Assembly (NCBI GenBank): GCA_016126025.1
Contig: JAEFDA010000078.1
Coordinates: 1-23,558 of the forward strand
From: Nitrososphaerota archaeon
Lineage (GTDB): Archaea; Thermoproteota; Nitrososphaeria; Nitrososphaerales; Nitrosopumilaceae
Direction of reading: 5' to 3'
DNA length: 23,558 bases
Part shown: piece after piece, positions 8,006 to 15,450 of the stretch
How positions within the stretch are numbered: the first letter of the stretch is position 1
Layout: each line of letters begins with the position of its first letter
Made by a program: the position numbers and the translations under genes
The notes under the pieces: generated by a model
What the model was told of the DNA's origin: nothing
Databases searched by the model: none
Seen by the model: only the letters and a program-made list of their open reading frames with translations

Positions 8006-9382
8006 TCAGCACAGCCCGATGGCGCTACAGAGGTTCTGGAATGGTATGGCGCCTTCCCGCTGTTTTGCGGCCGCCGCCTCGTCGGTGTACAGCCCGTGCA
8101 GGTTGATCAATGGATGCGCTATGCTGTTCATCCCCATCGGGGGAACCGCATCGCTGGGGTTTCCCAGCGCGTACGCGTATGAGGGCACCGGGGAGTCTAT
8201 TATCCCCGCGGCTATCAGGCTGTCGTTGAGGCCGAAGGGATCCCCCGCCACAAAGACGGTTGCGGCTCCGCTGTATATGGCGGCATAGTCGTGGTTGACC
8301 GCCGCATAGGTGCCGGGCTCGTCAAATACTATATCCACGATCATGTTCTGCGAGCCGCCCAGCATCCACGTCTCGGTCGCCTTGGACTGGAGCACTCCGC
8401 CCTGTACCACCCTGTCCAGTATCTCCCCCACTATATGGAAGAAGAGCGGCTCGTTGCCCTGGTTCTCCACGAATATGCGGACGTGCTGGCCGGTCTCCAC
8501 ATATAGCGGCTGGGACTGGTACTGTTTTCTGTCAAGCCCGTTCCAGGGCTGCAGCACGAATATGTTGCGTCTCTCGTCGCCGTTGACCGCCTTGTTGAGC
8601 ACCGCGTTGGGCACGTACCCGTACTGCATGCCGTTGACCACCGTGGCGGTGGTGTCATGATCCAGCATCGCAATCATGTTGTATCCGCCCGCGTCGGTCA
8701 GATACAGCTGGTTGTACTGCAGCTGGAACTCCAGCGCGTCGGGCGGGTACGTCGTCTGCTGCACCGCAACCGCGCCGTTTACCACCGCGGTCTTCTCCAC
8801 CACCAGCTCGTCGTAGCCGTTCAGGGGGTCCACTATCGCTATGCCGTACATGCCCGAGAGGACGTGCTGGTCCATCGCCGCCAGATCCACCCCGGAGCAG
8901 TGATACTTGAAGACGCCGGGAACCTCTGCAATGTAGCAGTATGTTGCTGATTCGCCGGGATTTACGGCTCCGAAGTTGGCCGACGATATCTGCGACGCAT
9001 GCATGTCGTTGCCGTGGGGAACGCCCTCGTCCGCCGGTATGGTAAGCGTCATCTTCACCACGTCGCCCTGGGTCACCCTGAGGGTCGGTCCGGGCACCTG
9101 GCCGCTGAAGGTCATGGCCTGGTACGTCTTCCCCCCCATTATGGGCAGCTCGACGGACTGGCCGGTCAGGTTGAACTCCACCACGCTGCGTCCGGTCGTG
9201 TCCATGCTGCAGCTGGTCTCGGCAAACGCCTCGGACATCACCAAGTTGAGCCCCCCCATGGCGCGCACCTGCTCATACATCGAATCGCCGGAATCCATCT
9301 GGGACTGCACGTGGCTGCCGCCCAGCAGTGCGGCCCCCACCACGGAGACCGCCGCGATTGTCAGGAGCATGTGTTTTTTCAT
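8006..9382 (-). CDS. nirK: Two-domain multicopper oxidase, NirK-type copper nitrite reductase
   Basis: NirK reduces nitrite to NO; homologues are characteristic of ammonia-oxidising archaea, where NO is a metabolic intermediate. The 458-aa protein starts with a signal peptide or membrane anchor (residues 1-27), so it acts outside the cytoplasmic membrane. Mapped onto Alcaligenes NirK, all ligands are present: type 1 Cu His123, Cys162, His173, Met178; type 2 Cu His128, His161, His364; catalytic Asp126 and His316. Key contexts are P-H-G-N-D-M-H, Y-H-C-S-G and V-N-H. A tail of about 75 residues follows the second cupredoxin domain and ends with Cys452 and Cys458. ATG 9382 is 26 nt from a TATA box; the open frame upstream of it is only the antisense of the exchanger gene. 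Substrate assignment rests on ligand conservation. Confidence 0.88.
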   Translation of the reverse strand: MKKHMLLTIAAVSVVGAALLGGSHVQSQMDSGDSMYEQVRAMGGLNLVMSEAFAETSCSMDTTGRSVVEFNLTGQSVELPIMGGKTYQAMTFSGQVPGPTLRVTQGDVVKMTLTIPADEGVPHGNDMHASQISSANFGAVNPGESATYCYIAEVPGVFKYHCSGVDLAAMDQHVLSGMYGIAIVDPLNGYDELVVEKTAVVNGAVAVQQTTYPPDALEFQLQYNQLYLTDAGGYNMIAMLDHDTTATVVNGMQYGYVPNAVLNKAVNGDERRNIFVLQPWNGLDRKQYQSQPLYVETGQHVRIFVENQGNEPLFFHIVGEILDRVVQGGVLQSKATETWMLGGSQNMIVDIVFDEPGTYAAVNHDYAAIYSGAATVFVAGDPFGLNDSLIAAGIIDSPVPSYAYALGNPSDAVPPMGMNSIAHPLINLHGLYTDEAAAAKQREGAIPFQNLCSAIGLC

Positions 9383-9404
9383 TGCGGGAATGCAGGCGGT
9401 CACG

Positions 9405-9412
9405 TATATAAT
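9405..9412 (-). promoter_or_regulatory. TATA box of the nirK-like gene
   Basis: ATTATATA on the minus strand is centred 26 nt upstream of ATG 9382, which fits a leaderless transcript. Confidence 0.65.
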
Positions 9413-9529
9413 CAGCACGGATGTGTGCATGTCCGCGCCGCAGGACGCGGCCTGCGCCACTCCAGGCCAGCTCGCGCCGCCGCAAGGGCCCCCGTATCCA
9501 TATGTTGGTACGCCCGGCGGCTCGGCGGG

Positions 9530-9537
9530 TTTAATAC
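9530..9537 (+). promoter_or_regulatory. TATA box of the cation exchanger
   Basis: TTTAATAC is centred 26 nt upstream of GTG 9560. Together with 9405-9412 it makes a divergent promoter region of about 180 nt for the two membrane/extracytoplasmic genes. Confidence 0.6.
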
Positions 9538-9559
9538 GCGAACTGGCCGTCCGCAAGAC

Positions 9560-10501
9560 GTGGAGACGCTGCTGAACGGGGCCCTGACCGGGGTGGGAAT
9601 CGCGCTTCTGTGTGTCGGCGGCCACTTTCTCGTAGAGGGGGGCATACACGTGGCCCGCCGCCTGGGGGTGTCGGGTTTGGTCATAGGCATGACGGTCGTC
9701 GCATACGGCACCTCCACCCCGGAGCTGGCCGCCAGCGTGGCCGCTGCCGGCGAGCACGGGGACATGGTCCTGGGCAACGTCATAGGGAGCAACATAGCCA
9801 ACGTCGGAATGGTCATAGGTATAGCCGCCATGCTGGCCGCCCTGGCGGTGGGCAGGCGGACCCTGCGGCGGGAGATACCCATCATGGTGGGCTTCTCGGC
9901 CCTGCTGGTGGGCCTCTCGGTGGACGGGGCCGTATCCAGGCTGGACGGGGCGGTCCTCATCGCCATCCTGTGCGCCTTTACGGCATACACCTTCTGGCAG
10001 TCCCGCCGCGCCAAGGTCGAGTCCGAGCATATGGGGGAGCATGCCCCCGCCAAGACCCGCCCGTTCCCCGTATCCGTCGGCATGATGGGCATGGGGGTGG
10101 GACTGCTGTATGTGGGGGCCATACTCACGGTGGACAACGCCGTCGCCATCGCCGAGTCGTTCGGCATCCCCGAGAGGATCATAGGCATAACGGTGATCGC
10201 CATAGGAACGTCGCTGCCCGAGCTCATCACGTCGGTGATGGCCATCCGCAAGGGCCAGACTGACATAGGCGTGGGCAACATCATCGGGAGCAACATCTAC
10301 AACATCCTGATGATTACGGGCGTGGCCGCCGCCATAGCCGGCATATCCGTCGCCCCGGCCGTCTTCACAGACTACACCATAATGATACTCTTCAGCGTGG
10401 CGCTCTTCACGGCCTTCGGATCCGGCCGCATAGGGCGAAAGACCGGCATGGCCCTGACGGCCGGATACGCCGCATACCTGCTCAGCACCCTGGCGACATG
10501 A
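9560..10501 (+). CDS. Ca2+/Na+:cation exchanger (CaCA family)
   Basis: This integral membrane antiporter likely exchanges Ca2+ (or another cation) for Na+ or H+. The 313-aa length matches prokaryotic YrbG/NCX_Mj-type members. The two signature alpha repeats are clear: G-T-S-T-P-E-L at residues 50-56 with G-N-V-I-G-S-N at 72-78, and G-T-S-L-P-E-L at 216-222 with G-N-I-I-G-S-N at 239-245. The Glu residues (55 and 221) and the nearby Ser/Asn are the ion-binding positions. About ten hydrophobic segments flank a short charged central loop (residues 148-168). The start is GTG 9560, chosen by its TATA box; the open frame continues upstream but without membrane character. The exact ion cannot be told from sequence. 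Confidence 0.9.
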   Translation: METLLNGALTGVGIALLCVGGHFLVEGGIHVARRLGVSGLVIGMTVVAYGTSTPELAASVAAAGEHGDMVLGNVIGSNIANVGMVIGIAAMLAALAVGRRTLRREIPIMVGFSALLVGLSVDGAVSRLDGAVLIAILCAFTAYTFWQSRRAKVESEHMGEHAPAKTRPFPVSVGMMGMGVGLLYVGAILTVDNAVAIAESFGIPERIIGITVIAIGTSLPELITSVMAIRKGQTDIGVGNIIGSNIYNILMITGVAAAIAGISVAPAVFTDYTIMILFSVALFTAFGSGRIGRKTGMALTAGYAAYLLSTLAT

Positions 10502-10514
10502 CCGGCGGTTAAGG

Positions 10515-10521
10515 ATTTATG
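10515..10521 (+). promoter_or_regulatory. TATA box of pgk
   Basis: ATTTATG is centred 26 nt upstream of GTG 10544, in the 42-nt gap after the exchanger gene, so pgk probably has its own leaderless promoter. Confidence 0.55.
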
Positions 10522-10543
10522 CCGGGGAACGGAGGCTACATCC

Positions 10544-11767
10544 GTGAAGGCGCTCACCCTGGACGACTTCGACCTCCGGGGAAAGACCATCTACCTCAGG
10601 GTTGACATGAACTGCCCCATGGATCCCCGCACCATGGAGATATCCAGCACCAGAAGGATAGAGGAGGTGTCCCCCACGCTGGATGACATGAGAGAGTCCA
10701 AGGTCGTTCTGGCGTCCCATCAGGGCCGGGTCGGCAACAGCGACTACACCGGGATGGACCGGCACGCCGCCGCCCTGGAGAGATTCTTGGGCCGGCGGGT
10801 CAAGTATGTGGAGGACGTGATAGGCTCGGCCGCCCAGGATGCCATCAAAAGCATGCGGAACGGCGACATACTGCTCCTGGACAACCTGCGGCTCTGCGCC
10901 GAGGAGAACTACGAGTTCCCCCCCGCCGACGCGGCCAACACCATGATGGTGAGGCGGCTGGCAGGCCTCTTCGACCTGTGCGTGCTGGACTCGTTTCCCA
11001 GCGCCCACCGCGCCCACCCCTCCATAGTGGGCTTCCCGCAGTCCATCCCGGCGTGCGTGGGGAGGATGGCCGAGAGGGAGGTCAGGAACCTGGACGAGAT
11101 CGTCACGGTGGCCAAGGCCCCCCACGTGGTGGTGCTGGGCGGCGCCAAGGTGCCCGACAGAATAGAGTCCATCAGGATGCTCATACGGAACGGCCGCGCC
11201 GACAGCATACTGCTCACCGGGATAATAGGCAATGTGTTTATGCGCGCCCAGAGCCGCATCCGGTACCCGCTGGGCATACGGAACGAGGACGACATGGTGA
11301 GGACGGCCCACGACCTTCTGGGGGAGTATCCGGACGTCTTCTTCACCCCCGTCGACGTGGCCGTGGAGAGCGGCGGCGAGCGGCTGGAGCTGGACGTGAG
11401 AAACCTCACCAGCGGGGACCACATATACGACATCGGTACCAAGACCGTCGACCACTACTCCAGGATCATAGCCAGCGCCGGAACGGCCTTCATCAGCGGG
11501 CCGGCCGGATACTTTGAGAGGGAGGGCTACGAGGTGGGTACCCGGCGGCTGTTGGAGGCCGTGGCCGGATCCATGGCCACCACCATCGTGTCAGGGGGGC
11601 ACCTGACGTCGGCCCTGAAGCGGTACGGGCTGGACACGCACATAAACCACATCAGCACGGCGGGGGGAGCCCTGGTCCGGTACCTGGCCGGGGTGAAGCT
11701 GCCCATGATAAGGGCGCTGGAGGACGCGGCCGCCCGACTGGCCGGACCGCAGAGACTCCAGTCCTAG
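10544..11767 (+). CDS. pgk: Phosphoglycerate kinase, archaeal type
   Basis: Pgk interconverts 3-phosphoglycerate plus ATP with 1,3-bisphosphoglycerate plus ADP. In an autotrophic thaumarchaeon it would run mostly in the gluconeogenic direction. The 407-aa product shows the family landmarks in order: L-R-V-D-M-N-C-P-M near the N terminus, S-H-Q-G-R (substrate-binding Arg), L-D-N-L-R, H-R-A-H-P-S, G-G-A-K-V-P-D (nucleotide-site Lys), and S-G-G-H-L-T followed by H-I-S-T-A-G-G-A. The G-G-H form in place of G-G-G-D fits archaeal enzymes as I recall them. Its TAG stop shares the bases CTAG (11764-11767) with the stop of the convergent zinc-ribbon gene. Confidence 0.93.
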   Translation: MKALTLDDFDLRGKTIYLRVDMNCPMDPRTMEISSTRRIEEVSPTLDDMRESKVVLASHQGRVGNSDYTGMDRHAAALERFLGRRVKYVEDVIGSAAQDAIKSMRNGDILLLDNLRLCAEENYEFPPADAANTMMVRRLAGLFDLCVLDSFPSAHRAHPSIVGFPQSIPACVGRMAEREVRNLDEIVTVAKAPHVVVLGGAKVPDRIESIRMLIRNGRADSILLTGIIGNVFMRAQSRIRYPLGIRNEDDMVRTAHDLLGEYPDVFFTPVDVAVESGGERLELDVRNLTSGDHIYDIGTKTVDHYSRIIASAGTAFISGPAGYFEREGYEVGTRRLLEAVAGSMATTIVSGGHLTSALKRYGLDTHINHISTAGGALVRYLAGVKLPMIRALEDAAARLAGPQRLQS

Positions 11768-12081
11768 AGACCGCTCCCGCACGCCGGACAGGCGCGGGTC
11801 TCCAGGCCGCCCAGATGTATGCGGCCGCAGGAGGGGCAGTCCGCCTCCGCCATGGTGTCAAAAAGCTTCAGCCACATGGTGGTAAAGTTCTGCGCTATGT
11901 TGCGGGCCAGGCCAGACATGCACATCTCCCGGAATGTGTCCTCCATGTCGTCTATGGTGACCGAGTCGGCGACCAGCCCGCCGCGCCTCATCTCATCCAG
12001 GACCTGGTCGTTGGTGAAGGCCTCCTCGGGGTCGTTGTGGTTATCGAATATTACGCGACGGGCCGCCAGCATCAGGTCCAA
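11764..12081 (-). CDS. Conserved small zinc-ribbon protein at the end of the suf operon
   Basis: The function is not recognised. The 105-aa protein has a mostly alpha-helical, acidic N-terminal part and a C-terminal zinc ribbon with Cys82, Cys85, Cys98 and Cys101 (C-P-S-C ... C-P-A-C). It is the last gene of the suf operon. The TTG start at 12081 immediately follows the sufU stop codon (12082-12084); ATG 12072 is an alternative three codons in. Position suggests a role in Fe-S assembly or metal handling, but that is inference only. It lacks the extra ligands of a rubredoxin fold and looks structural. Its TAG stop overlaps the pgk stop by four bases (CTAG). Confidence 0.7.
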   Translation of the reverse strand: MDLMLAARRVIFDNHNDPEEAFTNDQVLDEMRRGGLVADSVTIDDMEDTFREMCMSGLARNIAQNFTTMWLKLFDTMAEADCPSCGRIHLGGLETRACPACGSGL

Positions 12082-12516
12082 TCAGTACAGCCCCGCCGCC
12101 TCGTCCTTCAGCGAACCGGCGTCCTCGGCCATATGCTCGGTGATGTACTTGTACAGCGCCAGCTTGAGCGTCTTGAGGGAGAGCAGGGCGCACTTTATTC
12201 GGACGGCCTGCAGGTGCTCCAGTCCCAGCTCCCCCAGGATCTCGTCCTTGGATATGCTCCGGGCGTCGTCCAGCGTCTTGCCCTTGGTGATCTCGGTGAG
12301 CACCGACGAGCAGGCCATGCATATGGCGCATCCGTGGCCGTGGAACTTGACGTCGGATATGACCGAGTCGTCTATCTTCAGGTCCATGTCTATGCTGTCG
12401 CCGCACAGCGGGTTGGCATCGTGGTGTGTCACATCCGGGTTCTCCATCCGCCCGAAGTTGACCGGGTTCCTGGAGTAGTCCACGATCATCTCGTGGTATA
12501 TGTCCCGGCTATTCAA
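12082..12516 (-). CDS. sufU: Fe-S cluster assembly scaffold SufU/IscU
   Basis: The product is a SufU/IscU-like protein that receives sulfur from SufS and acts as scaffold or sulfur-transfer partner. It is 144 aa, with the three conserved cysteines at Cys38 (P-L-C-G-D, with Asp40), Cys63 (G-H-G-C-A-I) and Cys109 (R-I-K-C-A). Two further cysteines, Cys66 and Cys69, make an unusual C-x2-C-x2-C cluster where most SufU proteins have Ser/Ala. The TTG start at 12516 lies in the sequence TTGAATAG, so it overlaps the sufS stop by 8 nt and is probably translated by coupling. Confidence 0.9.
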   Translation of the reverse strand: MNSRDIYHEMIVDYSRNPVNFGRMENPDVTHHDANPLCGDSIDMDLKIDDSVISDVKFHGHGCAICMACSSVLTEITKGKTLDDARSISKDEILGELGLEHLQAVRIKCALLSLKTLKLALYKYITEHMAEDAGSLKDEAAGLY

Positions 12517-13747
12517 GCTTGAACACCCTGGCCACCTTCCGGAGCGCCCCCACCAGAACGTCCACCTCCTCCTTTGTGTTGTACACGTAAAAGCTGGCCC
12601 TGGACGTGGCCGCCACGTCCAGCCGCTCCATCAGCACCTGGGCGCAGTGGTGGCCGGACCGTATGGCGACCCCATCCTCGTCCATTATCTGCGCCACATC
12701 GTGGGGGTGCACGTCGGCAAAGTTGAACGATATGACACCGCCCCGTCGGTCCGGATCCCGGGGCCCGTACAGGGTCAGCCCCGGCACGTCGGCCATCCTG
12801 GCCAGGGCGTAGGCGGTCAGCTCCCGCTCGTGGCGCCTCACGTTGCCCATACCTATATGCTTCAGATAGTCCACGGCGGCCCCCAGCCCAACCACATCGG
12901 CTATGTTGGGCGTGCCGGCCTCAAACTTGTACGGCAGGTCGTTCCAGGTGGACTCGTACTTGTGCACCTCGCGGATCATGTCCCCGCCGCCGTGGAATGG
13001 CCGCATCTTCTCCAGCATGGGCTTGCGCGCCCACAGCACCCCCACGCCGGTGGGGCCCATCATCTTGTGGCCGCTGAACGCGAAAAAGTCGCATCCCAGC
13101 GATTCCACGTCCACCCTCATGTGCGGCACGGCCTGCGCCCCGTCCACCAGGGTGGTGACGCCCGCCCGCCGGCACCGCGACGTTATATGTTCGACGTCGG
13201 TTATGGTTCCCAGCACGTTGGACATCATGCTGAAGGCCACCATCTTGGTGCGCCCCTCGGCCAGTATATCGTCCAGGGCATCCAGCATCAGGTACCCCTC
13301 ATCATCCATCGGTATGTAGCGCAGGGAGGCGCCCTTCTCCTGGGTCAACAGCTGCCAGGGCACTATATTGGAGTGGTGCTCGTACTCGGTGGTCACCACC
13401 ACGTCGCCCTTCCCGACGTTGGCCCGGCCCCACGCATAGGCCACCATGTTTATCGCTTCGGTGGTCCCCCGCACGAATACAATCTCGGAGCGGTCAGACG
13501 CGTTGATGAAGCCGGCCACCTTGTCCCGGGCAGACTCGTACAGTTCGGTGGACTCCTCGGCCAGGGCGTAGACGGCGCGGTGTGTGTTGGCGTTGTGGTG
13601 CCTGTAGTAGTCGGTTATGGTATCGACCACCTGGTTGGGCTTCTGGGTGGTGGCGGCGTTGTCCAGATACACCAGCGGGCGGCCGTCCCGCACCGTCCTG
13701 GACAGTATGGGAAAGTCGTGTCTAATATCCATCCAGTTGGCCTGCAT
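12509..13747 (-). CDS. sufS: Cysteine desulfurase SufS
   Basis: This PLP enzyme takes sulfur from L-cysteine as a persulfide and passes it to SufU for Fe-S cluster building. The 412-aa length fits group II desulfurases. Visible residues are the PLP Schiff-base Lys228 in S-G-H-K, the cofactor contacts His125, Asp202 and Gln205, and the active-site Cys368 in R-S-G-H-H-C-A. The N-terminal Y-L-D-N-A-A-T-T motif is typical. ATG 13747 directly follows the TAA of the Rieske gene, with GGAGG 5 nt before the ATG, which settles the start. Confidence 0.95.
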   Translation of the reverse strand: MQANWMDIRHDFPILSRTVRDGRPLVYLDNAATTQKPNQVVDTITDYYRHHNANTHRAVYALAEESTELYESARDKVAGFINASDRSEIVFVRGTTEAINMVAYAWGRANVGKGDVVVTTEYEHHSNIVPWQLLTQEKGASLRYIPMDDEGYLMLDALDDILAEGRTKMVAFSMMSNVLGTITDVEHITSRCRRAGVTTLVDGAQAVPHMRVDVESLGCDFFAFSGHKMMGPTGVGVLWARKPMLEKMRPFHGGGDMIREVHKYESTWNDLPYKFEAGTPNIADVVGLGAAVDYLKHIGMGNVRRHERELTAYALARMADVPGLTLYGPRDPDRRGGVISFNFADVHPHDVAQIMDEDGVAIRSGHHCAQVLMERLDVAATSRASFYVYNTKEEVDVLVGALRKVARVFKLE

Positions 13748-14053
13748 TTAAACCTCCACAAACACGGCCCCGTGCTCTATTTTAACATTGTACGTTATTA
13801 TCGGTTCTTGCGCCGGGGGGTTCAGCGGCATCCCCGACTCCATATCAAACACCGAAAGATGCAGCGGGCAGCGCACCCCCTCCGGCGAGACGAACCCGCA
13901 GGAGAGGTCGGCGTCCTCGTGGGTGCAGGTACGATCCGCCACGCGCACCCGGCCGCCCAGCCGGACAGCCATGAGGCGGTTGCCGCCCGCATCGGCCGAG
14001 ACTACGGCGCCCTCGGCCACCTCGTCTTCGCCGCACAGCCTTATCCACCCCAT
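13748..14053 (-). CDS. Rieske-type [2Fe-2S] ferredoxin
   Basis: This 101-aa soluble protein belongs to the Rieske/NirD-dioxygenase ferredoxin class. The cluster ligands are Cys43 and His45 (C-T-H) and Cys62 and His65 (C-P-L-H), with the exact 16-residue spacing between the two boxes. There is no signal peptide or membrane segment, unlike the Rieske proteins of cytochrome bc complexes. It sits between sufD and sufS in one operon, so it may donate electrons during cluster assembly or be an early client; this is inferred from context. ATG 14053 starts 4 nt after the sufD stop, with a GGAG 8 nt upstream. Confidence 0.9.
   Translation of the reverse strand: MGWIRLCGEDEVAEGAVVSADAGGNRLMAVRLGGRVRVADRTCTHEDADLSCGFVSPEGVRCPLHLSVFDMESGMPLNPPAQEPIITYNVKIEHGAVFVEV
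13753..13757 (-). promoter_or_regulatory. Shine-Dalgarno of sufS
   Basis: Minus-strand GGAGG, 5 nt before ATG 13747, overlaps the last codons of the Rieske gene. This is the clearest ribosome-binding site in the window. Confidence 0.7.
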
Positions 14054-14057
14054 GCCA

Positions 14058-15347
14058 TCATCTCCGGTACTTGTAGTGCTGCTCTATCTCGGCGTTCTCG
14101 TTGTAGCGGGTCTCCTCCACCTCGACGAACTTGCGCAGCTCCTGGTCGGTGTTTATCGACAGGGCGCGTCCCTCCCACTTGGACTCTATCAGGTGGGCGA
14201 TCCACGCCCGGATCTGGGTGGACATGCGCCGCGAAAGCGGCTCCAGAAAGCCCTCCACTATCGTCCTCTCGGCGCCCGCCCGGCTCAGGCACCGGGACAT
14301 CAAATAGAATATCTGCTCCTCGTCCATCTGGGCCACCGAGGCCGAGTGGGTGGCCTTGACGTCGTTGGTGAGGATCTCCAGGCCCGGAATGGCGTCGGAC
14401 TTTGCCTCGCGGCCCAGCAGTATCGACCTGCCGGAGAGATACGAGTTGGACTTGGCCGCGTTCTCGTTTATGCGGATCATCCCCTTGAAGAGGGAGCGCG
14501 AGCGCCCCCGAAGTATCGACTTTTCTGTGATTCGGCCCTCGGTGGCCGGGCTGTTGTGCACCAGCTCGGAGTGCAGGTCGAACGACTGGGAGCCGCTCCC
14601 GAAGACCACCTCCGAGTCGTTGGCCGAGGCCCCGCTCCCGTTCAGGTGGTACCCTATGCGGTACCTGGACAGCTGCGAGCCGAACAGCCCCAGGTACCAG
14701 TTGGTACCGGAGTCGGCGGCCATGTCGGTCCGCCGCGTCGAAAAGTTGTACGAGTTCTCGTCCAGCATCTGCAGCGTGGTGACGTCCAGGTGCGCCCCCC
14801 CGCCCACCGAGGCGTTCAGCAGTTCCAGGTATGCCTGGCCGGCGGAGCCCCCGTACAGCTCCTGCACCACCGTGGCGCGGCTCCCATCGCCCGCCGATAT
14901 GATGTTCCGGGATATCACCGAGACGCCGTCGCCGGAGAGCGCCGTGACTATGTGAATGGGCTCGTCCAGCGCCACCCCCCGGGGCACGTGTACGAACACC
15001 CCCGTGTTGAACGCGGCGTTGTTCAGGGCCGTAAACCGGTCCTCGCCGGACCGGGACGATTCCAGCGCCGCCCTAACCAGATCCGGGTGCTCGGAGACGG
15101 CCCGGGATACCGACGTTATCTTCACGCCGGCGGATCTCATGGAGTCGGGGATGGAGACGGCCGACAGGTGCGTGCCCACCTGCAGCACGTACGCCCCGCC
15201 GTCCAGCTCGCGCAGCCTGTCGGATATCAGGCCGGGCACCGCACCGTCGGTGCTGGGCGAGACCTTTACCCTGTCCGGGTCCATGCGGGCCGCGTCCGTA
15301 TACTTGTTGTACAGCGGCGACGTCTCCAAGGGGAGCGTGTCGTACAC
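14058..15347 (-). CDS. sufD: Fe-S cluster assembly protein SufD (SufB paralogue)
   Basis: SufD pairs with SufB and the ATPase SufC in the SufBC2D scaffold that builds Fe-S clusters in the cytosol. The product is rich in beta-helix segments typical of SufB/D, with the A-L-N-N-A-A-F and H-V-P-R-G-V motifs and the C-terminal D-E-E-Q-I-F-Y-L-M-S-R block. The GTG at 15347 is the only canonical start in frame and gives 429 aa. However, recognisable family sequence continues for about 20 residues upstream (D-E-P-A-W-L ... Y-R-L-E-S-L) with no ATG, GTG or TTG, so the real protein probably begins further upstream, up to 15449. The next gene (Rieske) follows after 4 nt. Confidence 0.9.
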   Translation of the reverse strand: MYDTLPLETSPLYNKYTDAARMDPDRVKVSPSTDGAVPGLISDRLRELDGGAYVLQVGTHLSAVSIPDSMRSAGVKITSVSRAVSEHPDLVRAALESSRSGEDRFTALNNAAFNTGVFVHVPRGVALDEPIHIVTALSGDGVSVISRNIISAGDGSRATVVQELYGGSAGQAYLELLNASVGGGAHLDVTTLQMLDENSYNFSTRRTDMAADSGTNWYLGLFGSQLSRYRIGYHLNGSGASANDSEVVFGSGSQSFDLHSELVHNSPATEGRITEKSILRGRSRSLFKGMIRINENAAKSNSYLSGRSILLGREAKSDAIPGLEILTNDVKATHSASVAQMDEEQIFYLMSRCLSRAGAERTIVEGFLEPLSRRMSTQIRAWIAHLIESKWEGRALSINTDQELRKFVEVEETRYNENAEIEQHYKYRR

Positions 15348-15449
15348 CTTCAGGGACTCCAGCCGGTATGACCGGAGCCAGGCGGGCTCGTCGGCCGATA
15401 TCGCGTCGATATGATCAGCGTCCAGCGTCGATAGTGGGTGGAGCGACAG
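15348..15449 (-). other. Probable N-terminal extension of sufD without a canonical start codon
   Basis: In the sufD frame this encodes up to 34 residues, including I-D-A-I-S-A-D-E-P-A-W-L and Y-R-L-E-S-L. These align with the I-L-G-I-S ... E-E-P-Q-W-M ... F-R-L-R-A-F segment of the neighbouring SufB. The frame is open back to a TAA at 15480-15482 but holds no ATG, GTG or TTG. A CTG at 15449, just after the sufB TAG and a GGTGGG, is the best non-standard candidate. Confidence 0.6.
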
Positions 15450-15450
15450 G

